64,000 bases of DNA, from contig OY986970.1 of the NCBI GenBank assembly GCA_963920575.1, forward strand, positions 25,501,869 through 25,565,868. Reading direction: 5' to 3'. This document shows positions 21,101-32,487 of the stretch, one piece after another. Origin of the DNA: Narthecium ossifragum (taxonomy: Eukaryota > Streptophyta > Magnoliopsida > Dioscoreales > Nartheciaceae). A program made the translations under genes and the position numbers. Within the stretch, counting starts at the first letter, position 1. Each line of letters begins with the position of its first letter. Below the pieces are notes generated by a model that was given only the letters and a program-made list of their open reading frames with translations, made no database searches and had not been told where the DNA came from.

Positions 21101-23484
21101 ACATAGCTTGTCTGTCAGCTTCATTAGTGTTATGCTTTCTTGCATTTCTAAGCTATTGACTTTTAACAAGTAGTCTTCTATATAGGTGCAGTAGCTTCCC
21201 TGTTTCCCCTTATGATATAATAATAATGATGACCTTGTAAGAAGTATGTGTATGGAAATGATTTCCACATTAGAAAGATGAAAAAGAAATGATATTTTGG
21301 ATGTGCTTGACAATGTTCACCAATATGTCTTGATTCTTCTTGTAAGACTTTTTCAGTGGATGGCCTACATCTCGAAGTTCATCTGCAGAAAAATCTGCAA
21401 TTATTTCACTCACAACATGGTTTCTGGACATTCATTTATAGTTTTGAAGGAAGAATCATCAGTATCTGGTTCTCATTTGGTTTTAACTTCGATTGTTATT
21501 TAGTCGACCTTATTGCTTTAATTTGCATAATACTTCATATAGCTTGGCAAGGCTTGATGTTATGGTTATGCTTGATCAGTTAGAGTGTTACTTGGCATGC
21601 AAATACAGTACCTCCCATTGTCTATTTGATATATGGATGGCAAGGAACACTGCATTACTGATGGATTAGCATACGTATGGTCTCATGTACTTTAGTTCCC
21701 TGTATAGTTATAGAATTGCCCAATCTAAGCCGTAAGACTTAAGGCGGCAGATTTTCTCTCGTATTTTTGACATGTGGGTTTCTGCCCTTGTTGGAACAAG
21801 CATCATCGAACTTCTTATTACTCCTTCTATATGACATGATGCAAAATCCTTCCCAAGCTTGTTTTGAGAGTTTCAAAACTTCACTGCAATGGGCAAACCA
21901 TTTGCTACTGTATCCACTGTTTGGGTTGCATTCCATCTTGTCATATTTGTCCATCAATGACCCTTTTATTCACATTGAACCAATTACATATCTACAATAA
22001 GCAACTCAAGAGGTGCCTGTTGATGCTTCTAGCCTAGGCTTTTGAAAGTAGTTTCATCATGAACTCAGGGAATCAATTTGATTTAAAAGATTTTTTGTGC
22101 TTTATTTTAGTTTCTTCCTTGTTCTATTATGACTAGTAACTTAACTCCAAATATCTTTGTATGGCTGATGCACAACCTATAGCCTGCTCCTAGAATCTTT
22201 GGATTGTCTTGAGCACAATTTCTACTTACCGACTATTTTCAAAAGTTTGCCTGCATTCATGGTAAAAAGGCACCTTTTGGTGCTGATCCTCTGTTTGCAT
22301 GATTTGTCATGACTCAGATCAACTTTGTCGCTTTTGATAGTTTGACATACTGTTGATTGAAATATGTTAGGAAACAAAAGGTTCATCAGCATATTTTTAA
22401 CAGTGTTGTAAGTCAAAATCATATAGTTTGGCATCCTGGTAAAAAACTGATTTGAATCCTCAATCCTCATGACTTCAATAGGTACAGTTGACTTTGTTCA
22501 GAAGAAACAGTGAGTATCACGACTGATTCATGCTATTACTCTACTGTAGTGATTATTTCATATATAAATACCCTTATCGTTTATCGCATGTATCCTTACT
22601 GACCTTGTGCTAGGATAAGTATGGTAGCAGATCTCCTTTTCATATGCTAAATCTGGGTACTTTTGGAACTAGAAACTTAGTAAACGATTGATTTGAGTCA
22701 AAGAGATATTTCCATGACCTGCAGGAAAGGAAACAATTCATCAGCTGTACGGGACACGTGTGGCCGTGCTTGCAGGAGACTTCATGTTTGCACAGTCTTC
22801 TTGGCGCCTTGCAAATCTCGAGAACCTTGAAGTCATAAAACTTATCAGCCAGGTATGTTGCTCAGAGCAAACTTCCTTCTTACCTTTAAGACCAGCCTAC
22901 ATAAATTCTTTTCTCAAGTAGTTATCGTCTCACAGGTTATCAAGGATTTTGCTAGTGGTGAAATAAAGCAGGCATCAAACCTTTTCGACTGCGACATCAC
23001 ACTCGACGATTATTTGCTCAAGAGTTACTACAAAACTGCCTCATTGGTTGCAGCAAGCACAAAGGCAGCTGCCATATTCAGTGGTGTCAGCAGTAGCATT
23101 TGTGAGCAGATGTATGAGTATGGAAGAAACCTGGGACTCTCATTTCAGGTAGTCGATGACATTTTGGATTTCACACAATCTTCGGAACAATTAGGCAAGC
23201 CGGCGGGCAGTGATCTCGCTAAGGGAAACCTAACAGGTCCGGTCATCTACGCTCTCGAAAAGGATCCGAAACTAAGGGAGATCATTGACTCCGAATTCAG
23301 TGAAGCTGGTTCTTTAGACATTGCAATAGAATTGGTTCACAAATGTGGAGGAATTGAGAGAGCGCGAGATCTAGCAAAAGAGAAAGCTGGTTTGGCAATC
23401 AAAAATCTTGATTGCCTTCCCCAGAGTCAGTTCAGGTCTTCTCTTGAAGGTATAGTAAAGTATAATCTCGAACGGATCGACTAG
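18169..23484 (+). CDS. SPS: Solanesyl diphosphate synthase, chloroplastic
   Basis: A six-exon gene: 18169-18334, 18462-18592, 20778-20905, 20995-21098, 22725-22852 and 22936-23484, all GT-AG with matching phases, giving 401 residues. This long-chain trans-prenyltransferase extends FPP/GGPP with isopentenyl diphosphate to a C45 chain for plastoquinone-9. Visible are [19 protein letters not shown], the first aspartate motif [53 protein letters not shown], the second aspartate motif [20 protein letters not shown] and the C-terminal KYNLERID. Exon 1 is basic and Ser-rich, lacks acidic residues near its start and ends in a [12 protein letters not shown] cleavage region, fitting a plastid transit peptide. 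Intron 2 is over 2 kb and contains an internal duplication. The start is the first ATG of this frame; a GTG-led extension upstream is unlikely. Paralogue SPS1 versus SPS2 is not distinguished. Confidence 0.93.
18640..20050 (+). repeat. Diverged duplication inside SPS intron 2
   Basis: The blocks at about 18640-19030 and 19790-20050 share ordered anchors: CTTCTCCATTTGC, ATAAGGCCTATA or TTAGGCCTATA followed by AYACATAGTGTATTGG-like sequence, GGTATGCTGG, and GTACAGTAAGYSAYAGTTTT followed by GGAAAGA. Spacing between anchors varies, so this is an old duplication with indels. Both lie wholly within the intron. Confidence 0.6.
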
Positions 23485-24044
23485 AGTTTGTTTCGTTGAT
23501 CAAAGGTTAACCACTTGTCATGATGAAGCAGGGGAGTATGTTCTTGCTGCATTCCCATGATGTTATATTACAAGTTTATATTTGTAAGGTGATTAATTAT
23601 GGTGCATCACCTCTGCATCATTGTATATGCAGCCTTATTTTAAGTAGGCTCAATTCTGAAGCATACTGTATGCATGTGAGGTAATAAAAATCCATATTCT
23701 TTTCCTCGTACATATTATTGGGCGAATTAATAATTCAAGAAAAATGTGATATTTCAAATCTTTTAAAGGAAAATATGTTTTTAACCTTTTAAAATAGCCA
23801 AAATCATTAAACCATCTATTCAGAGCAAAGATATTTTTTTGCCCCCCATAACGAACAATTCAGTATGTGATTGTATAGTATACCAACCCTCTGTAGTCCT
23901 AATTATATGTGATAGTAAATCAACTCTCTTGTGGAGTTGTGTCTGGAAATAAATCGACAAGAAGAAATTAAAGAAATGAAGAATTTACAAAGGAAGAAGA
24001 CAGTGTCAGAAGTAGAAATTCCAGTGACGTGAGAGCTGTGGTGT
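23485..24044. other. SPS 3' UTR and intergenic spacer
   Basis: AATAAA at about 23684, 200 bp after the stop, is a candidate poly(A) signal. No gene is recognised before the LINE fragment at 24045. Confidence 0.4.
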
Positions 24045-24518
24045 TTGGAATGCCAAAAGAATAAGTGTGCTGGCCATGGCATCCCGTGGAGCTTTTCATC
24101 TCACACTGGGATGTTGTTGGGATGGACATGGTTGCTTTGGTCCAAGGTTTTCATGGTCGCCTTCAGCCTTATTGGGATGAGACTTTGGTCTCATTTATTC
24201 TTAAATGCATATCCCTCGAGACGGTAAAGGATTTTCGATCTATTAGTTTGTATAAAATGGACTATAAGATAGTAACTTTCATTATTGCACAAAGAATGAA
24301 GCTGACAAAGAATGAAGCTGGTGTTGGACTCTATTATTAGGTTGAAACAATTGGCTTTTGTGTTGGGTCATTCTATCCATAATAATATTGATGTGGGCTC
24401 GAAGGTGGTACATTCCGTGTGGATCGCTCCTAAAACTAACAGTCTTATGTTGGCCAAAGTTGATTTTGAAAAAACAATATTTGAGGAATACTCGACGCAT
24501 TTTACTGAGACAAATTAA
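24045..24518 (+). mobile_element. LINE reverse-transcriptase fragment, frameshifted
   Basis: One frame reads SLETVKDFRSISLYKMDYKI and IIAQRMKL; after a frame change it reads QLAFVLGHSIHNNIDVGSKV and MLAKVDFEKTIFEEYS. These match in order the RT segments of plant LINEs (the DYRPISL...YKI...A.RLK and F..GR.I.DNI...KIDFEKA.D blocks). Both ends are missing and the frames are broken, so it is a dead fragment. Confidence 0.75.
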
Positions 24519-24520
24519 TT

Positions 24521-24546
<26 letters not shown>
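24521..24546. repeat. (TA)n microsatellite
   Basis: An uninterrupted TA run directly follows the LINE fragment and leads into ACACACA. Confidence 0.85.
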
Positions 24547-24552
<6 letters not shown>

Positions 24553-24847
24553 AGGTGGTGGGCCCGTGCCACCTAGCACGGCTAACTGCCCGCCCCCACT
24601 ATCTCTATTATAACTTACGCCACATCAGCCACTATCCTTTTTTTATTTATTTAATTATAATTTTATACCACGTGTAAGCCACGTGTATGCCACGTGTGTA
24701 TAAGTTTATGATTCAGATGATGAGTCATAAAAGTAACTACCCTTGGATCTTATAATGTAGATAAGTATGTATATTTAAAACTAATCTCCTGGCTTATGAT
24801 TATAAGGATGTATATTTAAAACTAACCTAGGAAAGATGATAAAAATA

Positions 24848-24927
24848 TACAAAGTTAACTTAGGAAAATATACATGTAAATAAACTAATAGGAGGTAAAC
24901 GGTTGTAACCGTTTTTGCTCCTTATGA
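24848..24927. repeat. Dispersed repeat copy 2, inverted relative to 15345
   Basis: It contains the palindrome AAACGGTTGTAACCGTTT, the complement of that at 15345-15425, with the same flanking words in inverse order. Confidence 0.6.
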
Positions 24928-25084
24928 GATTGATAACACGTTACATGGGTTTTTATATAACTACCGATAAATAATCATATCTTGTAGATAACTACACATC
25001 AGTTATATTAGAATCTAAACCCATCATATGTTGCCAGTCATGTTGATAGACTTCTGAGATTTGATCTCAGCAGTTTGTTAGTCT

Positions 25085-27053
25085 TATAGCCCTTGCAAAC
25101 TCAAAGGTGGAGTAAACACGTTGAGTTTGTCTCTGAATGGTTTGAACTTGGATGTGGATATCGCTTTGGTGAAAATATCAGCTGGCTAGTCAAAGCTTGA
25201 GATGTAGTGTACGAGTATCTCCTTGGTAGTAACATTTTCTCTAACAAAATGAACATCTACCTCAATATGTTTTGTCCAACAGTGAAACACAAGATTGGAG
25301 GCAAGTGAAATGGCAGATATGTTGTCACACCACAACACATGGATGGAGGATACAAAAGGTTTAAGATCATTGTAGAGCATTTTGATCCATTTGATGTCGG
25401 CAGCAGTTTAAGTGAGTGAATGGTACTCTATCTTTGTTGAAGAACGAGAGACTGTGTTATGTTTCTTTGCGCTCCGCATAATTGGATTTGGACCAATAAA
25501 GAGACATGAATCACTTAGGGGGCATTTGGCGCGTCAGGATCCGCGGGGTGGGATCCGCTGAATCCGCTCCCGCGGATGCTGAAATCGGGATCCCGATTTT
25601 CAGTATCCGCTTGAACGCCAAATGGCCGAATCCACGGGATCCAGAATCCATGCATCAAGCAATCTGGCGGATTCGCCGGATCCCGCGTCCACCAAACGCC
25701 CCCTTATAGAACGGCGATAGACCGAATCACCTGCCCAACCGGCATCGGAGAAGGCATTAATTTGAAGAAAACCGTGCTTGAGGAGGAGACAATGGTTAAT
25801 AGTCCCTTTGATGTACCACAAGATCCGCTTGACAACAATGAAATGAGACTCGAGGTTTAGAATAGTGTTGACACACGGAATTAACTGCAAAAGAGAGCTC
25901 CGGCCGAGTATCCGTTAGGTTTGAGGCATGGCTTGCAACTGTCCATGCCGGGACGGTGAAGTAGATCTAAAGCATATTTTGTCTGTGACAGAAATAGACC
26001 TTGCTGAGATCGGATGACCTCGATACCTAAAAGTATCTCATATTTCCTAAGTCTTTCACAACAAATTCTTATTTTAGAGCGAATATAACAAAGGTAATTT
26101 CAACATTAGAGCCACCAGTGATGATTATATCGTCAACATACATAAGAATGATAGTAGTGGAGACCTTGGTGTGCCGTATGAGCATTGAAGTGTCACACGA
26201 GCTTATTGTAAAACCAAAGGACATGAGAAAAGAAGAGAGCCTCGAGTACCATGCACGTAGAGCTTGTCGAAGACTGTACAAGGCTTTATGAAGACGACAA
26301 ACATGAGGGGCTTGAGGGTAGACAAATCCTGGTGGTTGTGACATGCAGAGTTCTTCATCAATGGTGCCATGAAGAAAAGCATTTGATACATCGAGTTGGC
26401 GAAGATCCCACTTATTAGCCAAAGCTAAGACAATAATGAATTGGATGGTCTGATGACGAACATTCGGGCTAAAGGTATCAAGGTAGTCACGGCCTTCCTT
26501 TTGATAATACCCCTTCGGTACGAGACGAGCTTTGTATCGACTAATGGAGCCGTCACTGTTATATTTTATTCTATAGACCCAACGGCAACCAATACTGTTA
26601 CTATTAGGTGGAGGAGGTATAAGACTCCATGTACCTTGATTTTGTAAAGCTTGGAATTCCTCAAACATCCCAACTCTCCACAAAGATATTTGGATGCTTC
26701 ATTATAGGATGAAGGCTCAGGTGGGACCAATGTTGTGTTGAGACTAAGAGGAATCTTCTTTCTGGTTATTCCAGATTTGGCTCTTGTAGTCATAGGATGC
26801 TGATTTTGTGATGGAGTAGGAGATGAAGAACTTTCTGTAATAGATTGTGGTCATGATAAAGCAGTGAAAGTTGGAGGATGAGGTGAAAAAGTTGGTGAGA
26901 AGGTTGGGTGTGAGGGTCTCAATGTTTGCAACAATAGAGAGGGTTGGAAGGAGGCATGAGGAGCTGGGAGTGAAGGACCTTGAAATGGAGAAGATGATAA
27001 GGGAGATGCGGTGGCAAATGAGAATTCCTCTTCACAAAAGCGAACATGTCGAC
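25085..27053 (-). mobile_element. Ty1/copia remnant, RT and RNase H part (outermost nest layer)
   Basis: On the minus strand the copia polyprotein order is seen from 26790 down to 25100: FQALQNQGTWSLIPPPPNS, GCRWVYRIKYNSDGSISRYK, WDLRQLDVSNAFLHGTIDE and LMYVDDIIITGG (RT with YVDD), then ILWYIKGTINHCLLL, VLWCDNISAISLASN and TKHIEVDVHFVRE (RNase H), and finally DIFTKAISTSKFKPFRDKL. Several stops and frame changes occur, so it is a pseudogene. A MITE (25518-25703) interrupts RNase H, and element A interrupts the region upstream of RT at 27053. The copia 3' LTR should lie left of 25085 but was not delimited. Confidence 0.88.
25518..25703. mobile_element. Tourist-like (PIF/Harbinger) MITE inside copia
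   Basis: The ends GGGGGCATTTGG and CCAAACGCCCCC are near-perfect inverted repeats, flanked by TTA on both sides (25515-25517 and 25704-25706), the 3-bp duplication of PIF/Harbinger elements. It is 186 bp, rich in GGATCC/CGGATC, and has no coding. It splits the copia RNase H domain and so inserted after it. Confidence 0.85.
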
Positions 27054-27422
27054 TGATAAGACGTGAAAAGTGCACAAATCACCCTTTTAACTAGGTCTCG
27101 TTAGTCTTCGAGCAATACTATTTTGATTGTCTTTTCCCCATTTCAGGCTTAAGGACCCTCAATGAAGATTAGATCAAGTTTGGAGCTAAAACGAATAAAT
27201 AAAGAACCTGCTAGGAGCAAAAGAGCAAAGGAGCAAAGATGAACCATCTTTGACATCAAAATTGTACCTGCTCAGGACGAACCAGATGATGTACTATATA
27301 TGGTTGGAAATCTCTTGAAGTCTAGATTCCAGAACTTTTTACGGTTCGTGATTTGGAGTTTCCTAGAGGAAGATATGCCATTTCTAGTACAGAGGTGCAG
27401 AAGAAGCAGTTACGGAAAACCA

Positions 27423-27524
27423 GATCGATCTGCTTCCCATGCAGATCGATCTGGGTCGGGCAAATACCAGTTTTTGAAGTTCCCGAAGTGAAGAAGATCG
27501 ATCTCAACCCAAAGGAGATCGATC
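27423..27524. promoter_or_regulatory. GATCGATC paired array, element A 5' LTR
   Basis: Motifs start at 27423, 27444, 27496 and 27517: two pairs at 21-bp spacing, 73 bp apart. The last motif ends 64 bp before the TATA box. A regulatory role is inferred from position and regularity, not known. Confidence 0.6.
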
Positions 27525-27588
27525 TCCTTGGGCGTTGCGGGAAAAATAAAAGAAAATTGGCTAATCCGAGTTAGGGTTTGTCTTAGGC

Positions 27589-27597
27589 TATAAATAG
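27589..27597 (+). promoter_or_regulatory. LTR TATA box, element A
   Basis: TATAAATAG stands in the LTR after GTTAGGGTTTGTCTTAGGC. The same box is found in the other Athila-type LTRs at 36080, 40241 and 53131, each in the same context. Confidence 0.7.
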
Positions 27598-28072
27598 CCT
27601 TCTTTGGGGGCGTTTTGGCAGCCTTCCAGGGCCGAATTTGGGGTTCCTTTAGACGTTTTTTGCAGCTTTCTTCCCCCTTTTTCTTCCTCCTTTCTTCTCA
27701 AATAAATTAGGGTTAGGGTTAGATCTTTGGGAGAAGATCCATGGATGGATGGCTTCAACAACCTTCATCAAGGTGTCCTCTTCTTAAGATGAGTACCTAA
27801 ACCCTAGCCTAGGAATTCTATGATGTAGTAAAGTTATTTATTAGGGTTTTCTATAGATTATGAGTTGTAAATCATACGTTTGATGATTGAATGGATTGTT
27901 TTTATGTTCTTATCTATTGGTGTGATTATTATTATATGTTAGATGAATGATTTGTTCCTATATGCCCTAGATTTAGGTCTTGTGCATGTTAGGGCTTGAG
28001 ATTAGAGATTCTCATCAAACGTCTATGCTAGGACCATGGATGTGAGGATTTCCTTCTCGTGATTAAGAGCCT

Positions 28073-28261
28073 TGTAATGCTATGACCATTACACATAATG
28101 CTAGAACCATTATGACCGCTTCTTAATCCGTTATTCATCATTATTCAAGATTAGGGATTTCGTATGTGCTAGTACCACAACACTAGTGCCAGAACCACTA
28201 GGGTAACTCTAATCCTTGATACATTCTATTAGGCGATCTCAAGGTGCCAGAACCATCTTGA
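28073..28261 (+). repeat. Mini-hairpin cluster with conserved GCYAGAACC loop
   Basis: Perfect or near-perfect stems surround a near-constant 9-nt core: TGTAAT/ATTACA (28073-28093, loop GCTATGACC), CATAAT/ATTATG (28094-28114, loop GCTAGAACC), CTAGT/ACTAG (28183-28201, loop GCCAGAACC) and TCAAGGT/ATCTTGA with one G-T wobble (28239-28261, same loop). Weaker copies occur at about 28024 and 28167. The cluster lies downstream of the TATA box, so it would be in the transcript. Confidence 0.7.
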
Positions 28262-28691
28262 TTACTTACCAATATCCATTCTTGATATTATCCCCAACGT
28301 CGGACTTTATTGATCGCCGTTGAGCGGTAGGAGTTCTAGCCATTCACCTATCGACTATATGAAATCATCTAAGTTGATTTATCTGCTCTTATCTTAGGAA
28401 TACCTAGTAAGTTCTTTATTGTTGATTAGAGTTCCTTGGCATTATCTTATCTATTAGTACTCTTTCCGTATTTGTTTAGTTCTAGATAAAAACCCGAAAG
28501 ATTATCTTTTTCCCAACTCCTTGGCTATGAATTATACCTAGTATACGACTTAAACCATTAGTTCCATGTGGATTCGACTCGGACTCATTGCTATCTACCC
28601 ATAAAGTAGTTAGTTAGTGATTCGGATTATAAATTTCTAATTTTGGCGTACTTGTTAAGACTACGACACTTTTCAAGGCGTGTCAGAATTT

Positions 28692-28709
28692 TGGCGTCGC
28701 TGCCGGGGA
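28692..28709 (+). other. Primer binding site, tRNA-Asp type, element A
   Basis: TGGCGTCGCTGCCGGGGA lies 6 nt after the 5' LTR and matches the complement of the plant tRNA-Asp 3' end with two mismatches. Element B has the unmutated version. Confidence 0.7.
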
Positions 28710-31552
28710 ATTAATTAGGGTTTTAAGTTGTTTACTTAGTGTAGTTGCTTCCAACTAGTTGTTTAAAAATACAAAAATAGAATTTGTGCTAACGTTTCTA
28801 TATCTTTGTGTTGATAGAAGACACCGCCGTGCGAGATTTGACAACATCTAAGCGACGACGGACGTCTCATTCTTGGACCATCCACTGTAACGTATTTCTA
28901 TCTTTTTGGTGTGATCCTTGATTGTTTTGATTGATATACATGGCCGATAAGTATATGCCACCGGGTGATGAATTACATGATTATTCTTTACCATCTAGTC
29001 ATACACCCGCTTATGTTAATGACACATATGATTGTTCAAATCCAGCATATAATTTGCATGCATACTCTTATGATCCGAATTTGAGTAGTCATACATACCC
29101 CAAATGGCAATACCAAGGTTACTATCCTAACCCGCACTATGCACCTAATTTTGAACCGTCTTATCCTTTTCGACCCCAATACCCTCCACCCCAACATTGG
29201 TATGAGCCTTCTGTTTCTTTGAAACCGCAAGCACAAGTAGACCCATTTTTAGTAGAAATTGTACATTTCCAGTCGCAATCAATAGCTAGGATACAAGCCC
29301 AAATTGAGCAACTCACATCTTTGATGGAATCCTACGATGATGCGGTTGATGATTGTAGGAATGAGTCGGCACTCTCTAATTCTAATGATGTTACTTGTGA
29401 TACCCAAGTTACCAATGTTAGTGACACATGCAATTATGCGATCCATAATGAGACTTCACTTGTTCATGATGAGTTGAATGATGTTTCGCCGGTGTGTGAT
29501 GACATTATTGATGATTTCTGGTCGGCGGCACATATTAAATGGTTGAATGGACAACTGCCTCATATTGTTCATGACAATGATGATAGTGATGAACGCATGT
29601 GTGACTTAGAGCCTCTTACGATTAATGATGATATTGATAATGCTTATCCGGTTAATGATTTTGAGGCATGTGATGGTGGTATGGTTTATGATAACTTGCG
29701 GGTTTTCGATGAACAAATTGATGATGATGTGACTAAGGAGATATTGCCTGTATTTGATGTCATTGATATGTTTCATGAGGACTTACCGGTGTGTGAGTAT
29801 GCTATTGATGATAATGCTCAGTATGATAAGTCATTACCGGTAAATGATATTTTTAATGATAATGAGCCAGTACTTGAGGCATCATATGCGAGTGATATTT
29901 TACCGATTTTTGATGATTATGGTGATGAAAGTACATATAATGATAAGTTACCGGTTTTTGACGTGTTGGATGATGATGGTGTTTTGCCTTGTTTAAATGA
30001 TAATGAGGAATCTAGTGATGTTAGCCAAACCTCTCATAGAAAGCCTCAATTTGAGCTTCTACCATTCATGTCATCCACACTAGTTGAACATTTGGGGAGG
30101 ATAGACCTTATTTTGAGTAGAGACTATGCTGATTTTCATCGAAACTTCATCAAAGATCTTATAAAGACTTCACATCCTTCTAGCACTTTGTTTGCTACGG
30201 ACATTCCCCTTTTCTTTAACGAAGCTTGTTTGCATGGCTTTACCTGTCGCGCCCCGACCCGCAGAGCGCACCCGGGCCGGGACACGAGGGGGGGAAAAAT
30301 GAACACCACAACCACTAGCCTCAACTGGCGGAAACAGTTGAGACTAAGGCCCAGCTGGCGGAAACAGCTGAACAGCACAGAGAAAGAGCGGAAGCAAGCT
30401 ACTAAACCACAGCTATTAACATTTATTACAAAAACGGTAATAAAAGAGTTAACAGAGTTTAGTACAAAAGCCACAAGGGATCAACAGTCCCCAAAAAGAA
30501 ACTGCAACACCCACCGGGGTCTCCGCGAAGGCACACACGAACCCATCCTGACCCTCAGACATGGTCAGAATCCGGCCCGCTGCCACGAGACGACCGAGGG
30601 GGTAACACTGGGACAGAGCGGCCACCTGCACCTGCAACAAACACAGTCCAGGTAGGCATGAGCAACAGCTCAGCAGGGTCCTACTCTACAACTCCCACAC
30701 ACACAAGGGTAAAGCAACCGGACACACTCTGATGCCAAATGCCGAGGCTTGCCAAGGATCCCACAATCCCATCAATAACCCGAAGGGTTCCTGTCCTAGG
30801 TGCGTATCTCCGATAACGCCACTGCTCAGGGGTGGGCAACTCCGACATTCCCTGACACAGGGTGGACACGACGCAACCAGTAGGACCCCCTTCTCCAAGC
30901 GGGATCTCCGCGCCCGGCGGAACAACCGGGGTTACGACAACCATCTCCCAGCACTCAAAGCATAGAGCCAATACAATCCCTAAACTCCAAGTCAAGAGCT
31001 AAGTCCTACCATGGGTCCCACACACCCCATCAATACCCCCAGGGTTCCTGTCCATAGTACGTCCTCCGACGGCCTCAGTTCAGGGGTGGGCTTACTCCGA
31101 CATTCCCTGACACCGGGTGGACAACGACGCTACCAGTAGGACACCCATGCCAGGGTAACGGCGGCCAACACTTAGCTATTGATACTGGAGTCCTAGGGAC
31201 AACCCCAAAACCACGATTTGCCTTTCATGACTATAATGCACAGGAAAAAGGGCAGGATAAGTATGATAAAGCTGTAAACAAACAACACAGCAAGGGCACA
31301 CCTTCGGCCCATTTATACTAAACACTCCCGAGGGTCATGACTCCCTCGGTTCACCACAAAGCGGTAAGGGCATACCGTCAGCCCATTTATTCTACACACC
31401 TGGGAGGCATCACCCTCCCAGTTCAACCACAAAGCGATGAGCATTCATACATAATTCATTACAGGATAAACCCCGAGGGTAAAACCGTAAAAAGTCACTT
31501 GCATGCGAAGCCCCGCGGGCAAAACTCTTGAAAACCCTCTCTGCTACTGAAG

Positions 31553-31857
31553 GATCGATCCTCACCAAGGGAAGGATCGATCATCCAAGCAACAGTGAGC
31601 TTCCCTCGCTGTCGAGCCAAAGAAGATCGATCATTCCTCCCAGGGAGATCGATCTCTTTGGTGACAGAGGGCACCCTTCCAGTCGCACCAGGGAAGATCG
31701 ATCCTTCCTCCCAGGAAGATCGATCATTCTCGGGACGAAGGGTAACCATGCTTACCCAGGCCCCATGATCGATCTCCTCCCATAAGAAGATCGATCATGT
31801 GCTGGGCGCAGCAAGCCCACACCAGAGGACCGATCCTTCCTCCCAGAAGGATCGATC
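31553..31857. promoter_or_regulatory. GATCGATC five-pair array in solo LTR
   Basis: Motif starts are 31553/31575, 31625/31647, 31696/31718, 31767/31789 and 31828/31850 (the 31828 copy is GACCGATC). Every pair is spaced exactly 22 bp and pairs recur every 72, 71, 71 and 61 bp. Spacers inside the last four pairs share TCCTCCCA. Confidence 0.75.
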
Positions 31858-32415
31858 ACCCAAAGATGGGTTCCGGCGTGCTTCCGGCCGGAGAACCGCC
31901 GGAAAACACAACCAAACCCCACCAAACTTGGTGGGTTGGTAGATCTGAGTACAACGAGGCTACTCAAGGCCTCAAAACCGGGAAAGAACAACTCCACAAG
32001 GAGATCTAAGCAAAACAAAACCCGGATACAAAACCCTCAAACAGCCGGAGTTTAGAAGAAGAACCCTACCTCCTCAGAGCAGCTTCGATCCACGAAGACT
32101 AGCCACGGATCTTCCTCGCCTCGCCACGAACCCAACGAGCCTTCAAGCTCCAGGAGAGGTGGCCGGAGGAGGAAGAACGGAGGAGAGAAAGGAGCGGTCG
32201 GAACAGGGGAAGAAGCAGAGCATTCGCGGGAAAGAAGAAGAAGAGAGGAAGGAAGGAGGGGGAGGGGAAGGGGGTAAGGCCGGGGAAAGCCGGAGAAACC
32301 GCGGGAAAGGCAAAGGAGGGGAGCAAAAGTCTCCCCTCCCCTGACAGGGGAAGCGACGGCCACCGCGGTGGCCGTCCTTCGAAAGCCACCGACAAAGACT
32401 TCCAGGCACATGTAG

Positions 32416-32487
32416 GATCGATCATCCTTGCATGCATGATCGATCCTGCTAGCAACAGGATCGATCTTCACCCCAAGGTGATCGATC
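32416..32487. promoter_or_regulatory. GATCGATC tandem array near the solo LTR U3 end
   Basis: Four motifs start at 32416, 32438, 32459 and 32480 (spacing 22, 21, 21), about 211-283 bp inside the LTR edge at 32698. Confidence 0.65.

Larger units (their letters stand above)
27054..28685 (+). repeat. Element A 5' LTR
   Basis: It is 1632 bp. It carries four GATCGATC motifs (27423-27524), a TATA box at 27589 (TATAAATAG) and at least four mini-hairpins at 28073-28261. It ends with the AAGGCGTGTCA shared with element B. Confidence 0.9.

Noticed and set aside
24547..24640. Possible Helitron junction (CCGTGC...GCACGG hairpin followed by CTAA, then TCTCTATTATAAC)
   Set aside because: It looks like Helitron 3' and 5' ends side by side, but no matching opposite ends were found, so no element can be drawn.
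31553..31857. CRISPR-like array
   Set aside because: The repeat unit is an 8-10 bp palindrome in a plant LTR with related spacers; there are no cas genes and the setting is eukaryotic.
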